The position numbers were made by a program, and so were the translations under genes. DNA of 64,000 bases from Beggiatoa leptomitoformis (GTDB lineage: Bacteria > Pseudomonadota > Gammaproteobacteria > Beggiatoales > Beggiatoaceae). Position 1 is the first letter of the stretch. Each line of letters opens with the position of its first letter. The stretch is from assembly GCF_001305575.3 (NCBI RefSeq), contig NZ_CP012373.2:2676261-2740260 (forward strand), given 5' to 3'. Below, piece after piece: positions 1-10,245 of the stretch. The notes under the pieces were generated by a model. That model saw only the letters and a list, made by a program, of their open reading frames with translations. It had not been told where the DNA came from and did not search any database.

Positions 1-825
1 GTTATATTATAGGTATATACCCAGATATCGCCAAGGATAAAACAATGAGTCGTCGCTATGCCTTAACCGATGAACAATGGTCAAAACTAGAACCGCTACT
101 CCCTGGGCGTAAAGGACATGTCGGGATGACGGCTAAAGATAACCGCTTGTTTATTGATGCTGTTCTATTCCGTTATCGCAGTGGCATTCCTTGGCGCGAC
201 CTTCCCGAACGCTTTGGTGATTTCCGTGTTGTCCATACCCGCTTCAGTCGTTGGTCTCAGAAAGGTGTCTGGGAACGTGTTTTCAAGATACTAAGTGCCG
301 ATGCTGATAACGAATATGCCATGATAGACAGCACTATAGTTAGAGCGCATCAACATAGTAGTGGTGGTGGCGCGGATGAAGCCATTGGACGTAGCGCAGG
401 GGGTTTAAGTACCAAGATTAACTCCGTTGTTGACGCACTGGGCAATCCGACCCTTTTTTTTTGACTGCGGGACAGGCAAGCGACCTTGAAGGGGCTGATG
501 CTCTTATTCCTCAGATAAAGGCAAACGCTTTATTGGCTGATAAGGCTTATGATGCTGATGAACGGGTTAGAGATGTTTTAAAACAGAAAAGCATAGAACC
601 TGTGATTCCGTACAGGAAAAATCGTTTAAATCCACCTGATTATGATAAAGCTCTTTATAAGGCACGTTATTTAATCGAGCATTTCTTTGGTAAATTAAAG
701 CAATATCGTGCAATAGCTACACGATATGATAAACGCGCTAGGAATTTCTTAAGTGGGGTTTATTTGGCTTCTACCTTGATTCTTTTAGCTTGAACCTTTA
801 ACCCTTCTTATTTGATGACAGGCTC
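1..825 (+). mobile_element. IS5-family insertion sequence, left end outside window
   Basis: The block holds a split DDE transposase of the IS5 type and a short 3' non-coding tail. The right end is placed near 825 because the bases just before it, read on the minus strand, give GAGCCTGTCATCAAATAAG, which looks like a terminal inverted repeat. No matching copy is visible in bases 1-44, so the left repeat probably lies upstream of the window. The element sits directly in front of the membrane protein gene at 844 and could affect its expression. The element type is confident; the exact ends are inferred. Confidence 0.7.
45..793 (+). CDS. IS5-family transposase, two overlapping reading frames
   Basis: DDE transposase encoded as 45-464 (139 residues) and 461-793 (about 110 residues) in the -1 frame. 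The first part has the N-terminal IS5 domain and the first catalytic aspartate (D95 in AMIDST). The second has LADKAYDAD with the second aspartate and the glutamate in LIEHFFGKLKQYR. The junction is a run of nine T at 454-462 followed at once by the first-frame TGA. A -1 slip there joins NPTLFF to LTAGQASDLEG, the normal IS5 continuity. Such splits are used for programmed frameshifting or transcript slippage in this family, so it may be functional. A simple disabling indel is the alternative. Confidence 0.85.
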
Positions 826-843
826 TAATCAATCCCACTTATT

Positions 844-1368
844 ATGAATATTTTTCTCAACTTAGGGATATTATTTTTTAATATCTGTCGTTTCAAGTCT
901 GCCCCGCAACATTTACCCTATTCGCCTATCTTGCTTTGGGGAAGCATGATTGCGTATGTTGTCATGAATGTCCCTTTATTACTAACCCAAAATGATTTTC
1001 CGACTGCGTTATTGCTCAGTGTGATAGAAATTGCGCTAATTTGCCTTGTTATCGCTAGTCTATTGTATATAGTTAATTTTTCTAGCCGTATTTTACAAAC
1101 ATTAAGTGCTGTTGCAGGTACAGGTAGTTTATTTGGCTTATTGAGTATGCCTGTTGGTCTGTGGCTTTATTCTCAGCAAATAAATGATGAAACAATAGAT
1201 TTTTCAGCTATTTTATTAATTGCTATTGTAATTTGGCAATTAGCTGTTTATGTTCATATTTTACGGCAAGCATTAGATTTAACTATTTTTTCTGCGGTTA
1301 TCGTGACTTTTATTGCCCTGAGTTTGGTCGCAACTATATTGGGTCAAATAACCATATTATTACAATAA
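844..1368 (+). CDS. small polytopic membrane protein, unknown function
   Basis: A 174-residue, strongly hydrophobic protein with about four to five likely membrane segments (roughly residues 30-48, 55-78, 85-110, 120-140 and 147-172) and short polar loops. I recognise no catalytic motif. The resemblance to Yip1-like membrane proteins is only in general character. It ends three bases before the mpl start, so the two genes are probably co-transcribed, and a link to the cell envelope is plausible but only by neighbourhood. The start lies about 18 bases after the end of the insertion sequence, so its native promoter may have been displaced. Confidence 0.7.
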   Translation: MNIFLNLGILFFNICRFKSAPQHLPYSPILLWGSMIAYVVMNVPLLLTQNDFPTALLLSVIEIALICLVIASLLYIVNFSSRILQTLSAVAGTGSLFGLLSMPVGLWLYSQQINDETIDFSAILLIAIVIWQLAVYVHILRQALDLTIFSAVIVTFIALSLVATILGQITILLQ

Positions 1369-1371
1369 ATT

Positions 1372-2730
1372 ATGCACATACATATTTTAGGCATTTGTGG
1401 CACATTCATGGCGGGGCTTGCAGTACTTGCCAAACAATTAGGACATACGGTTGTAGGTTCTGATGCAGCAGTTTACCCGCCCATGAGTACCCAGTTAGCC
1501 GCACAAGGGATTGAATGTAAACAAGGCTATCTGGCTGAGCATTTAACACCCCGTCCTGATTGCGTCATTATTGGTAACGCTTTATCACGGGGAAATCCCG
1601 CCGTTGAAGCTGTATTAAATCAGGGTATTCCCTATATTTCTGGTGCGCAGTGGTTAGCCGAAGAGGTATTGCAAGCGCGTTGGGTTGTTGCTATTGCAGG
1701 TACACATGGAAAAACGACAACCAGTAGTATGGTCGCGTGGATTTTAGCGGATGCAGGTTTAGCCTGTGGTTTTTTAATTGGGGGATTGCCTGAAAATTTT
1801 GGTGTGTCCGCACGATTGGGTGATGTTCCTTTTTTTGTTGTGGAGGCGGATGAATATGACACGGCTTTTTTTGATAAACGAGCCAAATTTGTCCATTATT
1901 GCCCGCATACCCTTATTTTAAATAATTTAGAATTTGACCATGCGGATATTTATCCCGATTTAGCGTCAATTCAACGCCAATTTCATCACTTAGTCCGCAC
2001 CGTTCCCAATAATGGTTTAATTATTTATAACGGACAAGAAGCCAGTTTGAATCAAGTGTTACAACAAGGGTGTTGGACACCAACTGATTCTTTTAATCAT
2101 GTAAATGCTGAGTGGCAAGCTAAATTATTAACAATAGATGGCAGTGCCTTTGAAGTTTATCATCGTGGCAAACGACAAGGCGTAGTCAATTGGGAACTTT
2201 GCGGGGAACATAATGTAAATAATGCATTAGCCGCAATTATTGCGAGCCGACATGTTGGTATTATACCTCAGCAAGCTTGTGAATCTTTAAGCTATTTTAA
2301 GAGTGTAAAGCGTCGTTTAGAATTACGGGGGACGGTCAACCAGATTAGTGTTTATGATGATTTTGCTCATCATCCGACAGCAATTCGTGTCACCTTAGAT
2401 GCATTACGTAAACGGGTTGGTACAGCACGAATTATTGCGGTGTTAGAACCCCGCTCGAATACGATGAAAATGGGCTGTTTTCAGGATGAACTCGCGCCAG
2501 CATTACAACAAGCGGATATTGTTTTATTTTATCAATCACCACAGTTGGGTTGGTCGCTTGCTAAAATGGTCAGTGCGTTGCCACACGCCGATTTATTTGG
2601 CGATACGGAAGCGATTGTGCAACAACTTAGTCTTATTGGTCGTCCAAATGACCATATTATTATTATGAGTAATGGCGGATTTGATAATGTACATCAACGC
2701 TTATTAGATGCATTAAAAGAGAAAATATAA
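1372..2730 (+). CDS. mpl: UDP-N-acetylmuramate:L-alanyl-gamma-D-glutamyl-meso-DAP ligase
   Basis: Mpl recycles murein tripeptide by ligating it to UDP-MurNAc with ATP in the cytoplasm. The 452-residue length matches the family. The Rossmann-like start (HILGICGTFMAGLA) replaces the MurC version, the ATP loop GTHGKTTTS is at about 110-118, VVEADEYDTAFFDKR is the Mpl/MurC central motif, and the C-terminal domain carries YDDFAHHPTAI and LEPRSNTMKMG, both typical of Mpl rather than MurC. It starts with ATG three bases after the upstream membrane protein stop. It suggests a Gram-negative cell wall with meso-DAP, in agreement with dapF at 28.6 kb. Confidence 0.95.
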   Translation: MHIHILGICGTFMAGLAVLAKQLGHTVVGSDAAVYPPMSTQLAAQGIECKQGYLAEHLTPRPDCVIIGNALSRGNPAVEAVLNQGIPYISGAQWLAEEVLQARWVVAIAGTHGKTTTSSMVAWILADAGLACGFLIGGLPENFGVSARLGDVPFFVVEADEYDTAFFDKRAKFVHYCPHTLILNNLEFDHADIYPDLASIQRQFHHLVRTVPNNGLIIYNGQEASLNQVLQQGCWTPTDSFNHVNAEWQAKLLTIDGSAFEVYHRGKRQGVVNWELCGEHNVNNALAAIIASRHVGIIPQQACESLSYFKSVKRRLELRGTVNQISVYDDFAHHPTAIRVTLDALRKRVGTARIIAVLEPRSNTMKMGCFQDELAPALQQADIVLFYQSPQLGWSLAKMVSALPHADLFGDTEAIVQQLSLIGRPNDHIIIMSNGGFDNVHQRLLDALKEKI

Positions 2731-2769
2731 ATAGATATTGTGTGGTGCGTGTAGCAATGGGGAGAAGTG

Positions 2770-3519
2770 ATGCGTCAAATTGTATTGGATACAGAAACGA
2801 CGGGATTAAGTCCCAAAGAGGGACATAAAATCATTGAAATTGGTTGTATTGAAATCGTTAATCGTCGCCCGACTAAAAACCATTTTCATTGCTATCTTAA
2901 TCCTGAGCGTGATGTGCCTGAAGATTCTATAGCGATTCACGGTATTACTGCGGAGTTTCTTCAAGACAAGCCAAAATTTGTTGAAATTGTACAAGATTTT
3001 ATGCACTTTATCCGTGATGCGGAATTGATTATTCATAACGCAGATTTTGATATAGGCTTTATTAATCATGAGTTGCAAGCCTTAAAACAAAATTGGCAGC
3101 CGCTGAAAGACTATTGCAAGGTCACAGACACGCTTAAAATGGCTCGCACGTTGTTTCCGGGACAAAAAGCCAATTTAGATGCGTTGTGTAAACGATACGG
3201 TATTGATAATTCTCATCGTGAAGTGCATGGCGCATTGTTAGATGCGGAATTGTTGGCTGACGTTTATTTAGCGATGACTGGGGGACAAACTAGTTTATTA
3301 GGCGGGGGGACGCAACAACAAAACGTAACCAATCAACAAGCTGCTGTTGTCATTAAGCGGTTATCTGCTGACCGTCCACCATTGGTTGTGCTTGCGGCGA
3401 CCGCGTTAGAAATGGAAGCACATCAAAAACGGCTCATAGCCATTGATAAAGCTAGCGGCGGTAAATGCTTATGGCAAAAAATGGCGGAGAAATTAGAGCG
3501 TAATAAGGAAATACAATGA
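2770..3519 (+). CDS. dnaQ: DNA polymerase III epsilon subunit (3'-5' proofreading exonuclease)
   Basis: DEDDh exonuclease that proofreads for the replicative polymerase. Exo I is DTETTG near the N terminus, Exo II is HNADFDIGFINHEL, and Exo III is HGALLDAELLADVY with the catalytic histidine and aspartate. At about 249 residues it is the usual proteobacterial size, and the C-terminal tail would carry the contact to the alpha subunit. ATG at 2770 is preferred; a GTG directly before it at 2767 is an alternative, and GGAG at 2761 can serve either. It lies 36 bases after mpl on the same strand. Confidence 0.95.
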   Translation: MRQIVLDTETTGLSPKEGHKIIEIGCIEIVNRRPTKNHFHCYLNPERDVPEDSIAIHGITAEFLQDKPKFVEIVQDFMHFIRDAELIIHNADFDIGFINHELQALKQNWQPLKDYCKVTDTLKMARTLFPGQKANLDALCKRYGIDNSHREVHGALLDAELLADVYLAMTGGQTSLLGGGTQQQNVTNQQAAVVIKRLSADRPPLVVLAATALEMEAHQKRLIAIDKASGGKCLWQKMAEKLERNKEIQ

Positions 3520-3548
3520 GGAAGCGGCTATACAGGGCTTAGTAATGA

Positions 3549-3626
<78 letters not shown>

Positions 3627-3766
3627 GTAACGAAATTAAGTCGTAAATTGTACATGATTTAATCATGGTCGTCTATCTGCTTAAATAAAAGCCTTATGTT
3701 ATACTGATAGCCTTAAATTATGTCGGCTTTTAAACCAAGCATTGTCTATTTAGAAGGGGAATTAGT

Positions 3767-4639
3767 GTGAGCCATCAAGATGATGTTTCCATGAGAAACT
3801 TTGCTTTACTATTAGTATTATTGATTATTATTGCGATTAGCTTGATTTGGGGTGTCAACTATTATTTAGCATCCCCTCAAGAACCTGCTGGTGCAATAGA
3901 ATTACGTGTTAAGCGTATAGGTGCAGTTAATGTTGGGGCAGTACCTGAAACAGCAACGGCTTCCGCAGAGGCGAGCAATTTAGCCCCTGGTGAAAAAACC
4001 TATAAGGCAGTTTGTACCGCTTGCCATGGTACAGGTGTTCTCAATGCACCTCGTTTTGGCAATAAAGAAGATTGGGCTCCCCGTATTGCGCAGGGCTTAG
4101 ATATACTAGAAAAACATGCGCTTGAAGGATTTAAAGCCATGCCTGCAAAAGGGGGACAAGCACAGTTAAGCGATGATGAAGTTAAAGAAGCTATCCGTTT
4201 CATGGTGAACAATGCGGAAGGCAAAACAGGCAGTGCAACAACGACAACACCTGCACCAGAAGCTAAACCTGCTGAAACAACACCCGCTCCTGTTGCTAGT
4301 GCTACAACTGCACCACAACCTGAAGCAGCAAAACCCGCTGAAACAGCAAGTGCTACTAAAAAACTTGATTTAAGTGCTTATGATTTAGCCAAAGGGGAAG
4401 CCGTTTATAATAGTACCTGTTTTGCCTGTCATGGCACGGGTGTCATGGGCGCGCCCAAATTTGCCGATGCAAGTGCTTGGCAAGACCGTATTGCTCAAGG
4501 CTTAGAACTATTATTTACACATGCAACCAATGGTTTTCAAGGTAAAGTAGGGATTATGCCTCCAAAAGGGGGTGCAGTAACCACAAGTGATGAAGATATT
4601 AAAGCCGCTGTTGCTTTTATGGTGTCTAAAGCACAATAA
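3767..4639 (+). CDS. membrane-anchored diheme cytochrome c (c5-like)
   Basis: Electron-transfer protein with two class I cytochrome domains. One membrane segment (about residues 10-34) anchors it, with the rest in the periplasm. Heme motifs are CTACH (about 83-87) and CFACH (about 218-222). Likely axial methionines lie in AMPAKGG (about 125) and IMPPKGG (about 264). The two domains are clearly related and are joined by a flexible Ala/Pro/Thr linker (about 155-198), which points to an internal duplication of a cytochrome c5 unit. Start is GTG at 3767 with GAAGGGGA upstream; an ATG eight codons in is possible. Redox partners are not visible nearby. Confidence 0.9.
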   Translation: MSHQDDVSMRNFALLLVLLIIIAISLIWGVNYYLASPQEPAGAIELRVKRIGAVNVGAVPETATASAEASNLAPGEKTYKAVCTACHGTGVLNAPRFGNKEDWAPRIAQGLDILEKHALEGFKAMPAKGGQAQLSDDEVKEAIRFMVNNAEGKTGSATTTTPAPEAKPAETTPAPVASATTAPQPEAAKPAETASATKKLDLSAYDLAKGEAVYNSTCFACHGTGVMGAPKFADASAWQDRIAQGLELLFTHATNGFQGKVGIMPPKGGAVTTSDEDIKAAVAFMVSKAQ

Positions 4640-4653
4640 AAATACAGTTTGTA

Positions 4654-4694
4654 AAAAACCACTGTTTGCCTGTGTGCGACAGTGGTTTTTTTTT
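4654..4694. terminator. rho-independent terminator after the cytochrome gene
   Basis: AAAAACCACTG at 4654-4664 pairs with CAGTGGTTTTT at 4680-4690, followed by further T on the plus strand. The stem begins with an A run, so it can also act on the minus strand and terminate the convergent DUF945 gene. Confidence 0.85.
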
Positions 4695-4739
4695 CGTCTA
4701 TAGATTAGGCACGACTGAGAATAAAAAGTCGAAACTGAG

Positions 4740-6083
4740 CTATTGCAATTGCACTCTAATTTCTGGGTAAACAATAGATTGTCCATTTGCCATCAGTTTG
4801 CCATTCTTCCACAGCAAAGCGGTTTTATATACTTGATTATCCGCACTAGATAGTAAAATACCTTGTGTTTCTAGTTGTTGTAAGCGGGTATTCATTATTG
4901 TTTGTGCCGCCGCTTGGCTCGACAAATCTGGTTGAAATAATATCGCTTTTAGCCATTGGTTTAATAAAGTTTTTGGTGTTTCTAGGGTAACTTCGCAAAT
5001 AATACTATTTTGTAGTGCTTGCAAATTAAAAAAGGGTTGTGATGGGACGGTGTCCACCTGCACAGAAAGCGTGCCATTTACTTTCCCCTCATCGCTGTTT
5101 AGGGATAGTTCAGTAATAGCAAAAGAGGGATGATGGTTAAGTAAGGTCATACCATCGCGCATTAAAATGCCCAAAAGCCAAAAGTTCAATTGTAATTGTG
5201 AAGTAGGATGTAATTGACGTAATTCATTTAATTGTAAAACAATATTTTGTAAACTGGGCTGATGAAGTTGATTAAACTCCATCACAATACGGATATCACG
5301 ATACGTTTTATCGATAATATGTAATTCTTGCGCTGTTGCAACAATGCGTAAGGTTAAAAACGACTCGCTGGGAATATTATAGGTGTTAATGTGAAGATTG
5401 GAGAGGCTGGCTGTTAGCCCTGTTGGGCTATCAAAACGGATTTGGGCAATATGAAGATTACCTTGCCCTATCAATAAATTAGCAATATTTTCTTCTATAT
5501 TCGCTTGTATCAGCCCATCATGAACGGTGAATTCACCAAAGGGAAACTGGCTTTTTAATTGTGGAATATGTAGGGTTGTGGTTGCAAGATGTCCTGATTG
5601 TGTCAGATTGAATTCGCCAGTTAAATCTTGCCATTGCACGGTATTTTCTTGTTGTTGTAAGTGCGATTGCGCTATGTTGAGAGTATTACTCACATCACCA
5701 TTTGCTTGTAACTCTGTCCGAATGCGTAATGGACTGGTTTCCCCCGTTATTTGATTACCTGTTGAGGCTGTTGGTAATGTAGTTCGTATGGTGGTGTAAA
5801 TAATAGCGGGTTTTAGCGGTAAAAAACCGTGGTCCATCTCTTGTTGTAGTTGGATAGTTTGTGCAGGTGTATTGGCATCTTGATAGATTGACAGGGTTGA
5901 ATCCGCTGTAGAACCTAACCAACCACGCTGATAATCATGCGTAATAAATTGGATATTATCAGGTAATTGTTTAGTAAAAAAGCTAAATTGTTCTTCTGCT
6001 TTCATCCCTGTGATATAGGGAATTAATAAAATAACCAGCCCTAGGGTGGTTAAAGAAAAAATAAACAGCGTCTGCTTTTTCAT
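4740..6083 (-). CDS. DUF945 (YdgA-like) family protein
   Basis: A 447-residue protein with an N-terminal signal anchor (about residues 5-25, MKKQTLFIFSLTTLGLVILL) and a long beta-rich extracytoplasmic part. The early block HDYQRGWLGSTADST is the recognisable DUF945 signature, and the length fits the family. Family members are inner-membrane or periplasmic proteins of poorly defined function; no catalytic motif is seen. It is transcribed toward the cytochrome gene and shares the bidirectional terminator at 4654. Family assignment is fairly secure; role is unknown. Confidence 0.8.
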   Translation of the reverse strand: MKKQTLFIFSLTTLGLVILLIPYITGMKAEEQFSFFTKQLPDNIQFITHDYQRGWLGSTADSTLSIYQDANTPAQTIQLQQEMDHGFLPLKPAIIYTTIRTTLPTASTGNQITGETSPLRIRTELQANGDVSNTLNIAQSHLQQQENTVQWQDLTGEFNLTQSGHLATTTLHIPQLKSQFPFGEFTVHDGLIQANIEENIANLLIGQGNLHIAQIRFDSPTGLTASLSNLHINTYNIPSESFLTLRIVATAQELHIIDKTYRDIRIVMEFNQLHQPSLQNIVLQLNELRQLHPTSQLQLNFWLLGILMRDGMTLLNHHPSFAITELSLNSDEGKVNGTLSVQVDTVPSQPFFNLQALQNSIICEVTLETPKTLLNQWLKAILFQPDLSSQAAAQTIMNTRLQQLETQGILLSSADNQVYKTALLWKNGKLMANGQSIVYPEIRVQLQ

Positions 6084-6243
6084 AACACAAATGGGAAGTG
6101 AGAAACGACATTAGAATATGTAATTGACTAATCACAAATAATGCCAATTTATTCTATACCGAATTGGCGGATTGTGTAGAGTGTGTCAACCGTCATTAAG
6201 CACCCTACACAGTATTTATAGGCTATTTTAAGCCTGTTGGGAA

Positions 6244-7758
6244 TTAAGCAACATTATGTAAGTCAATTACTTCTGCGGATTCTTTATTCATCTGTTGATT
6301 TTTAGCAGAATCATTCCGTGTCCGTTCTAAATTTTCTAAATAGCGTTGATTGACATCACCTGTTACATAATCGCCATCAAAACAAGAAGTATCAAAACGA
6401 GGGACATTTTTATTGCCCTTGCGCGCGCAAGCAATTAAGTCTTCTAAATCTTGATAAATCACCCAATCTGCACCAATTTTACGCGCAATTTGCTCTTCGT
6501 TGCGATTATGTGCAAGCAGTTCTTGTACTGAGGGCATGTCTATGCCATACACATTAGGGTAACGCACAGGTGGCGCGGCAGAGGCGAAATAGACCTTGCG
6601 CGCACCCGCTTGACGTGCCATTTCTATGATTTGTTGCGCGGTTGTACCGCGAACAATGGAATCATCCACCAACAAAACGTTTTTGTCTTTAAATTCCAGA
6701 TCAATAACGTTTAACTTTTGTTTAACCGACTTTTTCCGCTGGCTTTGTCCGGGCATAATGAATGTACGGGGAATATAACGATTTTTTACAAACCCTTCGC
6801 GGTATTTCAAATTGAGATGGTAGGATAACGGGAGAGCGGCTGTGCGGCTGGTATCAGGAATAGGAATAACAACATCAATATCATGGTCTGGATATACACG
6901 TTCAATTTTTTTCGCTAGGGCTTTCCCCATCCGTAAGCGGGCTTTATAAACAGAAATGCCATCCATGATGGAATCAGGACGAGCCATATAAACCAGTTCA
7001 AAAATACACGGACTATAGCCGGGATTGTCTGCACATTGGCGTGTAGAAAGATGCCCTTCTATATCAATAAAAACAGCTTCACCCGGTGCAACATCACGGA
7101 TTAAATTAAACCCTAACACACTTAAGGCAGCACTTTCAGAAGCAACCATGTATTCAGTGCCTTTTTCTGTTTCAGCTTTGCCATAAACTAAAGGACGAAT
7201 GCCGTTAGGGTCACGAAATGCAACGATACCATACCCCATAATGAGGGCAACGACTGCATACCCGCCACGACAACGGCGATGCACTCCTCGCACAGCCGCA
7301 AAAATATCTTCGTCAGTCAGTGCAAACCGACCTGAGCGGTGCAATTCATGGGCAAAAATATTCAGTAATACTTCAGAGTCTGAATCGGTATTGATATGGC
7401 GTAAGTCTTCGTGAAATAGTTCTTTTTTAAGGACATCTGCATTAGTTAAATTGCCATTGTGTGCCAATGCAATTCCATAAGGCGTGTTTACATAAAATGG
7501 TTGGGCTTCTGCGGTAGATGCGCATCCTGCTGTCGGGTAGCGAACATGTCCAATACCAACATTGCCACGAAGGTCTAACATGTGACGGGTATGAAATACA
7601 TTTTGCACTAACCCATTACTTTTACGTAGAAAAAAACGGTTATTTTCACACGTCACAATACCCGCAGCATCCTGTCCACGATGTTGTAACATGGTGAGTC
7701 CGTCATACAGTGCCTGATTAACACTGGATTTACCAACAATTCCGATGATTCCGCACAT
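6244..7758 (-). CDS. purF: amidophosphoribosyltransferase
   Basis: First committed step of purine synthesis: transfers glutamine amide nitrogen to PRPP in the cytoplasm. The protein starts MCGIIGIVG, so Cys2 becomes the N-terminal nucleophile after methionine removal, with no propeptide, as in the E. coli type. The glutaminase domain shows HRGQDAAGI and GHVRYPTAG; the phosphoribosyltransferase domain has the PRPP loop [13 protein letters not shown]. Length of 504 residues matches the proteobacterial enzyme. GGAG lies before the ATG. cvpA is immediately upstream on the same strand, the classic cvpA-purF order. I see no clear PurR operator. Confidence 0.97.
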   Translation of the reverse strand: MCGIIGIVGKSSVNQALYDGLTMLQHRGQDAAGIVTCENNRFFLRKSNGLVQNVFHTRHMLDLRGNVGIGHVRYPTAGCASTAEAQPFYVNTPYGIALAHNGNLTNADVLKKELFHEDLRHINTDSDSEVLLNIFAHELHRSGRFALTDEDIFAAVRGVHRRCRGGYAVVALIMGYGIVAFRDPNGIRPLVYGKAETEKGTEYMVASESAALSVLGFNLIRDVAPGEAVFIDIEGHLSTRQCADNPGYSPCIFELVYMARPDSIMDGISVYKARLRMGKALAKKIERVYPDHDIDVVIPIPDTSRTAALPLSYHLNLKYREGFVKNRYIPRTFIMPGQSQRKKSVKQKLNVIDLEFKDKNVLLVDDSIVRGTTAQQIIEMARQAGARKVYFASAAPPVRYPNVYGIDMPSVQELLAHNRNEEQIARKIGADWVIYQDLEDLIACARKGNKNVPRFDTSCFDGDYVTGDVNQRYLENLERTRNDSAKNQQMNKESAEVIDLHNVA

Positions 7759-7867
7759 ACTTCAAAGGCTCCACTAAGGTACATAAGGTCTGTAAGCAGA
7801 CAAGGGTTCAAACTAGGCAGTTGTTAAATTAAGTCTAGAAGGTTATTCCAAACTGTCCTTAAGAGGA

Positions 7868-8359
7868 CTACCCAAAACTGAATTGTGATGCTATGGCGAT
7901 AGGTAGTTGATTGCGTAAAATTAACGCGGTTGTTTGAAAAAAAGGCAATAGAATGGATTGTTTCCAACTTAGCCAATTAGGCATTTGGGTCAGTCCTGCT
8001 AACAAGACAAGCATTAGAATAATAATGTTAGCACGCGCTAATCCCAAGATACCGCCTAGAAAGCGTTCGAAGAGTGTTGGTAGAACGTCACCAACAGATT
8101 GTATAATAAGGTCATTTATCCAATGCAATAGTGCAAGACTCATTAGCAATAAACCACTGAATGCGATACCTAGTCGTAGGTCGCTATATGAGATGGATTT
8201 ATAAAGTATTTCGCTAAAAATGCCCAGAAAACTGATAGCAATACTCACGGCTATCAGCCATGCAAGCAGAGACAATACTTCTTTAATGAAGCCTTGTAAT
8301 AGACCAATGATTGTTGATAAAGAGAATACAGCAAGAATTGTTGCGTCAGCCCAGTTCAT
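7868..8359 (-). CDS. cvpA: CvpA family inner-membrane protein
   Basis: A 163-residue protein with four probable membrane segments, starting MNWADATILAVFSLSTIIGL and containing the family pattern GLLQGFIKEVLSLLAW, followed by a central loop with FERFLGGILGLARA. CvpA is needed for colicin V production in E. coli and has been tied to envelope stress tolerance. Its position 109 bases upstream of purF on the same strand is the conserved gammaproteobacterial arrangement and supports both calls. Confidence 0.92.
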   Translation of the reverse strand: MNWADATILAVFSLSTIIGLLQGFIKEVLSLLAWLIAVSIAISFLGIFSEILYKSISYSDLRLGIAFSGLLLMSLALLHWINDLIIQSVGDVLPTLFERFLGGILGLARANIIILMLVLLAGLTQMPNWLSWKQSILLPFFQTTALILRNQLPIAIASQFSFG

Positions 8360-8694
8360 AATTTACAGCAAATACAGCAGGTCAGCACGTTATGTGTATC
8401 AAAAATAGTGATTTAACGGGCTGATGGTTTGGCAGAATGATGGGCAATTTTAAATGATTCGCGGGGCTTCTTCACGTCTTATTCGTGAAATAAAAACGGT
8501 TTTTCTGTGGGGAAAATGAAGACCTGTTAGCTTTCAAGGTGTAGGACTCATTTTTTAAAGCGTCATTTAAAAATAAAAAAGTCTTCTTGTCTAAATAAAT
8601 TTCTTGTAAAAGTGCAAGTATAGCGATGAACAACAGATACCACTGCTTGCAGCGGTGGTATCCATGTTATTGAAGAAATTTACTAGATATAATA
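8360..8694. other. non-coding gap with one strong hairpin
   Basis: I find no gene in these 335 bases. At 8636-8662 the sequence GATACCACTGC, loop TTGCA, GCGGTGGTATC forms an 11-pair stem with one G-T pair. It lies just past the stop of the minus-strand kinase gene and is the probable end of that transcript, though no T run follows on the minus strand. The upstream part should hold the cvpA-purF promoter, which I cannot place with confidence. Confidence 0.5.
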
Positions 8695-10245
8695 TTAAGA
8701 TGGCAAAGTAGGCGCGCTATGACTGGGAATAACGGCAGTAAAAACACTACCTTTATTTAGTTCACTGCTGACAGTAATTTCTCCGCCTAATAAACGGCAA
8801 AACTGTTGACTTAAGACTAATCCAAGTCCTGTACCGCCGTATTGGCTAGCTGTTGCTTCAGTTGCTTGTGCATATTTGTTGAAGAGTTTTTTCAATTGTT
8901 CTTCTGTCATTCCTATGCCTGTATCAGCAACGGCAAAACAAATATTAAGTGTGTTTTCTACGGTTTTAGGATACACATGCAGACGAATTGTACCCGCTGT
9001 AGTAAATTTACATGCATTACTCAGTAGGTTATATAGTACTTGTCGCAACTTAGTGTCATCAGCATAAATTGTTTCTATATCAACATGAATTTCAACAAGT
9101 AACTCATTACCATTTTTTGCTACTAAGGGACTGATCATTGAGACAACTTCTTTCACTAGAGGAGTAATCCCTACAGTTGAAAGATTTGCTGTCATTTTAT
9201 TGGCTTCAAGTTTCGAAAGGTCTAAAACATTATTAATCAGATTTAGTAGATATTTACTTGCCGACGTAATTTTTTCTAAATCTTCACCATCTTCTTCTGT
9301 GCCAGCCTCTTCTAATAACATTTCACTGTAACCAATGATAGCATTGAGGGGGGTACGTAATTCGTGAGTCATTCCCGCCAAAAATTCAGCACGGGCTTGG
9401 GCTTTTTCTTCCGCAGATTCTTTTGCTAACAGCATTTGTTCTTCACGATATTTAAAATCGGTAATATCTTCTACTGACCCAACATAGCCTGCTAGCTTCC
9501 CATTTTGTTCAACTAAAGGGGTAGCAACAATTTGTACCCAGCGTACCCCTTCAGAAATATGTAGCTGACATTTATAGGAAAATTTCTTTGTCCGTTCAGG
9601 ATTGTTTAAAAAAGTCTGCCATGTGGTTTTAATCGTTTCTTTATCTTCCGCAGATAAGACTTTTAACCAATCATCTGTAATATGATTATTAACGGCAAAA
9701 ATAGCTTGCCAGCGTTGATTGGTGTAGGTGAAATTACCTGCAAGGTCGGTTTGAAAAATCCCAGCGGGCGACCACATTGCTAAGAGACGGAAACGTTCTT
9801 CACTGGTTTTAAGGTCTTGAATTAGCTTATCGCGTTGGTGCATTAAAATGCGGGTTTGTAAGTGGGTACGTACCCGAACACATACTTCTTCTTGGCGAAA
9901 AGGTTTAGTGATGTAATCCACAGCACCGACTCGAAACCCTTCTATCATGTCTTGTGTGTCAGTTTTTGCGGTAATAAAAATGACAGGAATAGTTGCGGTT
10001 AATGCGTTTTGTTTTAAATAGGTGCATGTTGTAAAACCATCAATGCCGCCTGGCATCATCACATCTAGTAAAATGAGATCAGGCATTGCTTTTTCAGCAA
10101 TTTGTAGGGCTTTTTCACCATTATTTGCGAAATATAATTTATACCCTTCGGGCGTTAAAACTTTGCGGAGTACGTCAATATTAGCAGGAGTATCATCTAC
10201 CATAAGCACTCTTGCGCTGGTTAAATCGACAGGTTGATCAAACAT
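8695..10245 (-). CDS. response regulator-PAS-histidine kinase hybrid
   Basis: Soluble 516-residue signalling protein with no membrane segment. Order: receiver domain at about 10-130 with phospho-acceptor D61 ([12 protein letters not shown]) and the lysine in YITKPF; PAS/PAC domain at about 148-270; histidine kinase core with H294 in [13 protein letters not shown]; ATPase domain with [16 protein letters not shown] and GGTGLGL. REC-PAS-HK proteins usually take phosphate or signals from a partner kinase. Its start overlaps the end of the upstream kinase by 8 bases, implying translational coupling and a joint phosphorelay. No DNA-binding output domain is present, so the final target lies elsewhere. 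Confidence 0.9.
   Translation of the reverse strand: MFDQPVDLTSARVLMVDDTPANIDVLRKVLTPEGYKLYFANNGEKALQIAEKAMPDLILLDVMMPGGIDGFTTCTYLKQNALTATIPVIFITAKTDTQDMIEGFRVGAVDYITKPFRQEEVCVRVRTHLQTRILMHQRDKLIQDLKTSEERFRLLAMWSPAGIFQTDLAGNFTYTNQRWQAIFAVNNHITDDWLKVLSAEDKETIKTTWQTFLNNPERTKKFSYKCQLHISEGVRWVQIVATPLVEQNGKLAGYVGSVEDITDFKYREEQMLLAKESAEEKAQARAEFLAGMTHELRTPLNAIIGYSEMLLEEAGTEEDGEDLEKITSASKYLLNLINNVLDLSKLEANKMTANLSTVGITPLVKEVVSMISPLVAKNGNELLVEIHVDIETIYADDTKLRQVLYNLLSNACKFTTAGTIRLHVYPKTVENTLNICFAVADTGIGMTEEQLKKLFNKYAQATEATASQYGGTGLGLVLSQQFCRLLGGEITVSSELNKGSVFTAVIPSHSAPTLPS

Noticed and set aside
1632-1886. Minus-strand frame inside mpl
   Set aside because: It lies fully inside a well-conserved gene, has no ribosome site and looks like no known protein.
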